64,000 nt of DNA, taken from assembly GCA_010645155.1 (NCBI GenBank), contig CM021320.1:8715711-8779710 (forward strand). The letters are read 5' to 3'. A program made the translations under genes and the position numbers. The DNA comes from Tigriopus japonicus (taxonomy: Eukaryota; Arthropoda; Copepoda; Harpacticoida; Harpacticidae). The notes below the pieces were generated by a model. That model made no database searches and was not told the DNA's origin. It saw only the letters and a list, made by a program, of their open reading frames with translations. This document shows, piece after piece, positions 61,601 to 64,000 of this stretch (within the stretch, counting starts at the first letter, position 1; each line of letters begins with the position of its first letter).

Positions 61601-64000
61601 GAATGTGACATGCGGAAACGAACATGTAATCGAGGTGAGAATTCGTTGACAGCTTTGAAGACGGATTTTATGCATACATATTGATTGGTTCCCTTGTGAT
61701 TTCCCAATGATGAACACCATGTGAAATAGGATATAAATATGGTTTGCTTGCTATGAGTAAAGCTGAACATAGAATTTTTAGCGAGATATTTTTTGGGACA
61801 CTTTTGTTGAAAACTACAAAAATTTCAATGAGAATAGGAGTTTTGAGTTGTGGTGTTTGCGATGGTTATGCAGGTGTGGTTACACTATTAGAATTGAGAA
61901 ACCGAGCTAAACAAAGAGTTCATTAGTAAAATGGTCTTGCACCATCTGGAATGACTCGAACGGTATTTTGGTTTCCTTCTTTTGGTAATTGGAATTTCAT
62001 GTCTTTACCGGGAATGAATCCTCTACTTATTTTGGTCCTCTCTGAACAAAATCATGGGAGATTAGCAGGCAAGCAACCTGTGCCACTCCTCGACTAATGA
62101 TTAATTAATCCGACTTTCATCCGCGACATCTAGCGCAATGTCATGGAAAATAATCATTACCATGCCCTCACTCCCCGAGAAACTTGAAAAGCCTGACGGG
62201 AAAGAAAAAATTGGCATCATCCCGAAAAAACGCACGCTTTGTGTGCTAACGGAAGCCATAAAATTCAAGACTTCATGCTCCTAATCGGAACGAAGTGCCA
62301 AACCTAATGCCGTGCTTCCGCTCTAACCAGATTCTCAGCTTTGCTTGGCTCTTGACACTCTTGAGGTGTGGACGGGGCTCAATACATTGAACTTTTACCA
62401 ATCTGTGTCATTTTCTGCCCTAGATATTGAAGCTGTGGATCTAGATCAGTGTTCGGTTCCCAATGGATCAAGATGCGACCACAAGTGTGACAAGGACAAG
62501 GATTTGGTTTGTGGAACAGATGGGCGAACCTACTTAAACAAATGCTTCCTTCAAGTTGAATTTTGCGAGTAAGTTGTCGTCGCTTCATCAAGTACCATCG
62601 GATAAGAAGTGACGAGGGAAACAACATATTTTCTAAATAAAGCCCTCGTAAATTATCTGCAAGGCAATTTTCCGCCATGAAAAAGGCGGCGAAATGATCT
62701 CAGATTGCATCCTGTCCAAGGCCAGTAAACCGACCATTGTGAATAAATGAATAATGTATTGTTGATGAAATTCGAGTGAAAGTGAGTCCCCCCCTTTTTC
62801 CTCTCTTTATCAAAAGCCTGTGTGGTCCACATAATTATTGTATAGGACAATGCAATTCGAATTGAGGACTAGTAATCATCTGTTTCTGAGCTCTAATTCA
62901 GGGTGATTTGAATTTTAGACGCGGAATCGAGTTCGCTCACTACGGATCTTGTGTGAACACGTCCTCGAGCTCACAAGATTATTGTCCCAAATCATGCTCC
63001 ATTTCCCGATCGGTTCTCCAGAATGGTCCCGTGTGTGGATCCAATGGCAATGTCTATCAATCAGAATGTGAAATGAAGATGAAAACTTGCGGGTAAGTCA
63101 ACTTCAAAGGGCAGAGGAAACCGAGGTTGAGTTGACATCAATTAACCTTGCGTAGTTTCCTGTCTTTTTGAGTCACAATTTTTGGGCGCTAATTTTGAAA
63201 GGAAATTGGGATGGGAGTCAGAACGCCCAGGAAAATCCTATTTTGCGACGGATTTTTTATGTAACGTAAACAGTTTTACAGACAAAGTCGAGTCGTGTTT
63301 AGAAATAATTGCTTAAACAAAGGTTATTGCTCCTCGTAAATGGAAAATACCGGTGATAAAGATCCTGGATTACTTCATTATCAACTTTATGATCCTATGT
63401 TGACCTTCGATGGCGACGGGGAAAGATTTAATTAGTTTATTACTCAAATTTACAGACAAGGCGTTGTTTCTGTACATCGGAGACATTGCCAAACCACAAA
63501 ACATTGCGATTCTGGATGCATGAGGATCTCAAGGTTGACTTGTGGTTCGGATGGGAAACTTTACAACAACGGATGCCAGATGCTTAGGAAGAATTGCGGG
63601 TACTTGTCCAATTTCCTAACCAATGTGTAGTTCCAATTATGACTTCGTCTAGTTTCTAACGGTTCAATTTACCATCTCCAGCAAGCACGTTTATGATGTC
63701 CCTGTTCCGTTCTGCTTGAACAAATTGTACCGAACTGATTGTCCCGGAGATTGCTCGGATCAACCTGAGGACCTTATTTGCGGAAGCGACGGAAACATTT
63801 ACCGTAACGATTGCGAACTCAAGAAAATGACTTGCGGGTAAGTGGCCAAAAAGAAATCTTCCCATCAAAGAAACCAAACTCATAAGGAAAATCGCACTAG
63901 ATTCCCCTTGACAAGATACGAGTTGACCATTAAAGTGGACATGTCTCTGTGTATGGAGAAATTGGCCAATTGCGACAAGATGACTTGTCCCGAAGCTCAA
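37634..64000 (+). CDS. Secreted multi-Kazal-domain protein (serine protease inhibitor-like), 3' end outside window
   Basis: Kazal modules are disulfide-knotted and inhibit serine proteases, or act as follistatin/agrin-type matrix modules. The exons are 37634-37685, 61479-61634, 62423/62424-62568, 62919-63092, 63456-63599, 63682-63837 and 63901 to beyond the window. Exon 1 encodes [17 protein letters not shown], a signal peptide, and joins in phase 1 across an intron of about 24 kb. That link is inference. The later introns are phase 1, then phase 2. Repeated cores [52 protein letters not shown] and [13 protein letters not shown] define five modules, with a sixth starting. The spacing C-x3-C-x7/11-C-x10-C-x6-C matches agrin/follistatin-type and insect/crustacean multi-Kazal proteins. 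The sixth cysteine of each module lies in the next exon. There is no transmembrane segment in the part seen. Confidence 0.85.
47785..47872 (+). repeat. Direct repeat, copy 1 (pair at 48442)
   Basis: It shares CCAAAAATTGT-TTGA-CATCAT, then TGAGTTTCACATCGAATAGT, TCTCAAT/TTCAAT and AGGATTT-like blocks with 48442-48520, in the same orientation and about 650 bp apart. The nature of the repeat is unknown. Confidence 0.5.
48442..48520 (+). repeat. Direct repeat, copy 2 (pair at 47785)
   Basis: It carries the same ordered blocks as 47785-47872, including the identical run GAGTTTCACATCGAATAGTT. Divergence elsewhere suggests an old duplication or two copies of one dispersed repeat. Confidence 0.5.
49191..49218. 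repeat. Perfect 13-bp hairpin
   Basis: CATAATAACTTGA and TCAAGTTATTATG are exact inverted copies separated by CT. It is too short to call an element and may be a cruciform or a solo end of a MITE. Confidence 0.55.
49871..50091. mobile_element. 221-bp MITE nested in the foldback element
   Basis: Arms of about 90 bp (AATTCACGGTGGTTAGCTGT onward; complement at 50002-50091) are nearly identical around a short AT-rich loop. It is flanked by CAATTAC on both sides (7 bp, or GCAATTAC/ACAATTAC with one mismatch). Removing it restores an unbroken AATTGTAATT repeat context, so it inserted after the host element. Confidence 0.7.
50092..50350 (+). repeat. Tandem repeat array, about seven units of 36 bp
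   Basis: Units alternate TTACATTTTTGGGCCAAG with TAATTGTAATT stretches. Single-base variants (GGACCAAG, GGGCCGAG, GACCATG) mark individual units. It is the left sub-terminal array of the foldback-like element. Confidence 0.7.
51405..51610 (-). repeat. Tandem repeat array, right sub-terminal block
   Basis: Units of about 37 bp contain AATTACAGTTACTCTGTCG and AAAAATGTAAT. This is roughly the reverse-complement style of the left array but with a diverged spacer (CTCTGTCG against TTGGGCCAAG). Confidence 0.65.
52710..53137. mobile_element. 428-bp mariner/pogo-type MITE flanked by TA
   Basis: The terminal repeats start CAGTCATAAAGTGCGCCATC, and arms of about 120 bp match closely (for example the CTAGTGGATTT, GCGGCAACAGC and CCGTTCCCATGATAC blocks). 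Both ends abut TA (52708-52709, 53138-53139), the Tc1/mariner/pogo target duplication. The loop of about 200 bp is non-coding. Confidence 0.75.
55358..55795 (-). pseudogene. Possible decayed coding frame interrupted by one TGA
   Basis: Read on the minus strand, one frame runs from 55795 to 55358 with a single stop, TGA at 55648-55646. Before it is [14 protein letters not shown]...[12 protein letters not shown]. After it is [16 protein letters not shown] followed by an acidic, Ala/Asn-rich stretch. Both parts look protein-like, but I recognise no family. A GTGAGT donor-like site overlaps the stop, so part could be a real exon instead. Confidence 0.25.
56429..56473. repeat. Hairpin with 14-bp perfect arms
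   Basis: TTTTTGGGAGGTCA and TGACCTCCCAAAAA are separated by 17 bp. No flanking duplication or longer homology was seen. Confidence 0.5.
57967..58431 (+). CDS. Unrecognised intronless protein of 154 aa nested in the Kazal intron
   Basis: The ATG at 57967 has a good context (CAGAATGTC), and 154 codons follow without interruption. The composition is protein-like. The N terminus is basic ([17 protein letters not shown]). A Gly/Pro/Cys segment follows ([15 protein letters not shown]), then a hydrophobic helix ([18 protein letters not shown], about residues 59-76), then a charged helical region ending in [17 protein letters not shown] know no family that matches. No nearby AATAAA was found. A possible donor (AAG/GTGATC) near the end means it could also be an exon of a longer transcript. 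It is on the same strand as the host gene. Confidence 0.42.
   Translation: MSVLPSSQASARTPRRIIHRAFVNNIKDPRNTGMISPGLGDPSPYCNCMADNLVSNNFVTLLVSMQYLLIMCGKYCEDKKPSEATSNFLLKDLPQAISSNSIDEETSNRVTSIIESAIDRLRGRNSDAIVQPQIDEEPVTNRVKKSKGDPHCAI
58432..61478. other. 3 kb of intron with nothing I can support
   Basis: Open frames at 59465-59836, 60609-60965 and 61187-61435 show no family, signal peptide or phase-compatible splice sites linking them to the Kazal exons. Confidence 0.4.
61635..62423 (+). other. Kazal gene intron (about 0.8 kb), nothing else seen
   Basis: A phase-1 intron, donor GTGAGA and acceptor TTTTCTGCCCTAG. No second coding signal. Confidence 0.6.
62569..62918 (+). other. Kazal gene intron (350 bp), nothing else seen
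   Basis: A phase-2 intron, donor GTAAGT right after the fifth cysteine codon of module 2 and acceptor TTGAATTTTAG. No element recognised. Confidence 0.6.
63093..63455 (+). other. Kazal gene intron (363 bp), nothing else seen
   Basis: A phase-2 intron between module 3 and the exon with module 4, donor GTAAGT and acceptor AATTTACAG. Confidence 0.6.

Noticed and set aside
1..64000. CRISPR array, operons, ribosome binding sites and other prokaryotic features
   Set aside because: Every supported gene is intron-bearing or of animal type, and no array of spaced direct repeats with unique spacers was seen.

Overview
The window is eukaryotic nuclear DNA, most likely from an arthropod and plausibly a crustacean. 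The evidence is phase-consistent GT-AG introns (many only 55-75 bp), animal protein families (rootletin, B9D1, EF-hand, Kazal), short palindromic transposons, and a degenerate TTAGG run of the arthropod telomere type inside an intron. I cannot fix the species from sequence alone. All gene models are my own conceptual splices, tested by reading-frame phase across introns.

Layout. 1-13.5 kb (+): one long multi-exon gene, whose downstream 10 kb is a clear rootletin (ciliary rootlet coiled coil). It is preceded by about 600 residues of acidic, Ser-rich low-complexity sequence that splices in frame onto it. 13.8-17.4 kb (+): a four-exon aldo-keto reductase with a repeat-rich first intron and a probable GC-AG intron. 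17.65-24.45 kb (-): a two-exon protein with four EF-hands and a 6.4 kb intron packed with palindromic elements. 26.26-27.76 kb (-): a two-exon secreted precursor of 82 aa with an acidic pro-part, a KR site and an Arg/Gly/Phe/Tyr-rich tail. 29.4-30.2 kb (+): a single-exon B9D1 (ciliary transition zone). 30.9-32.4 kb (-): an unrecognised secreted Ser/Thr-rich protein that I assembled from four phase-matched exons. 37.6 kb to beyond the window end (+): a multi-Kazal protein, with a putative signal-peptide exon at 37.6 kb, an intron of about 24 kb, and Kazal exons from 61.5 kb onward.

The large Kazal intron holds a 2.2 kb foldback-like transposon with tandem sub-repeats and a second element nested inside it. 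It also holds a mariner/pogo-type MITE flanked by TA, and an unrecognised intronless ORF of 154 codons at 57.97 kb. Well-delimited non-autonomous elements with target-site duplications lie at 23.45 kb (7 bp), 27.05 kb (8 bp, hAT type), 49.87 kb (7-8 bp) and 52.71 kb (TA).

Functionally, two cilium genes (rootletin and B9D1) lie about 16 kb apart. The other genes (reductase, Ca2+-binding protein, secreted peptides, protease-inhibitor-like protein) show no obvious shared pathway. The most interesting candidates for new biology are the small cationic secreted precursor, the novel secreted gene, the rootletin N-terminal extension and the nested foldback element.
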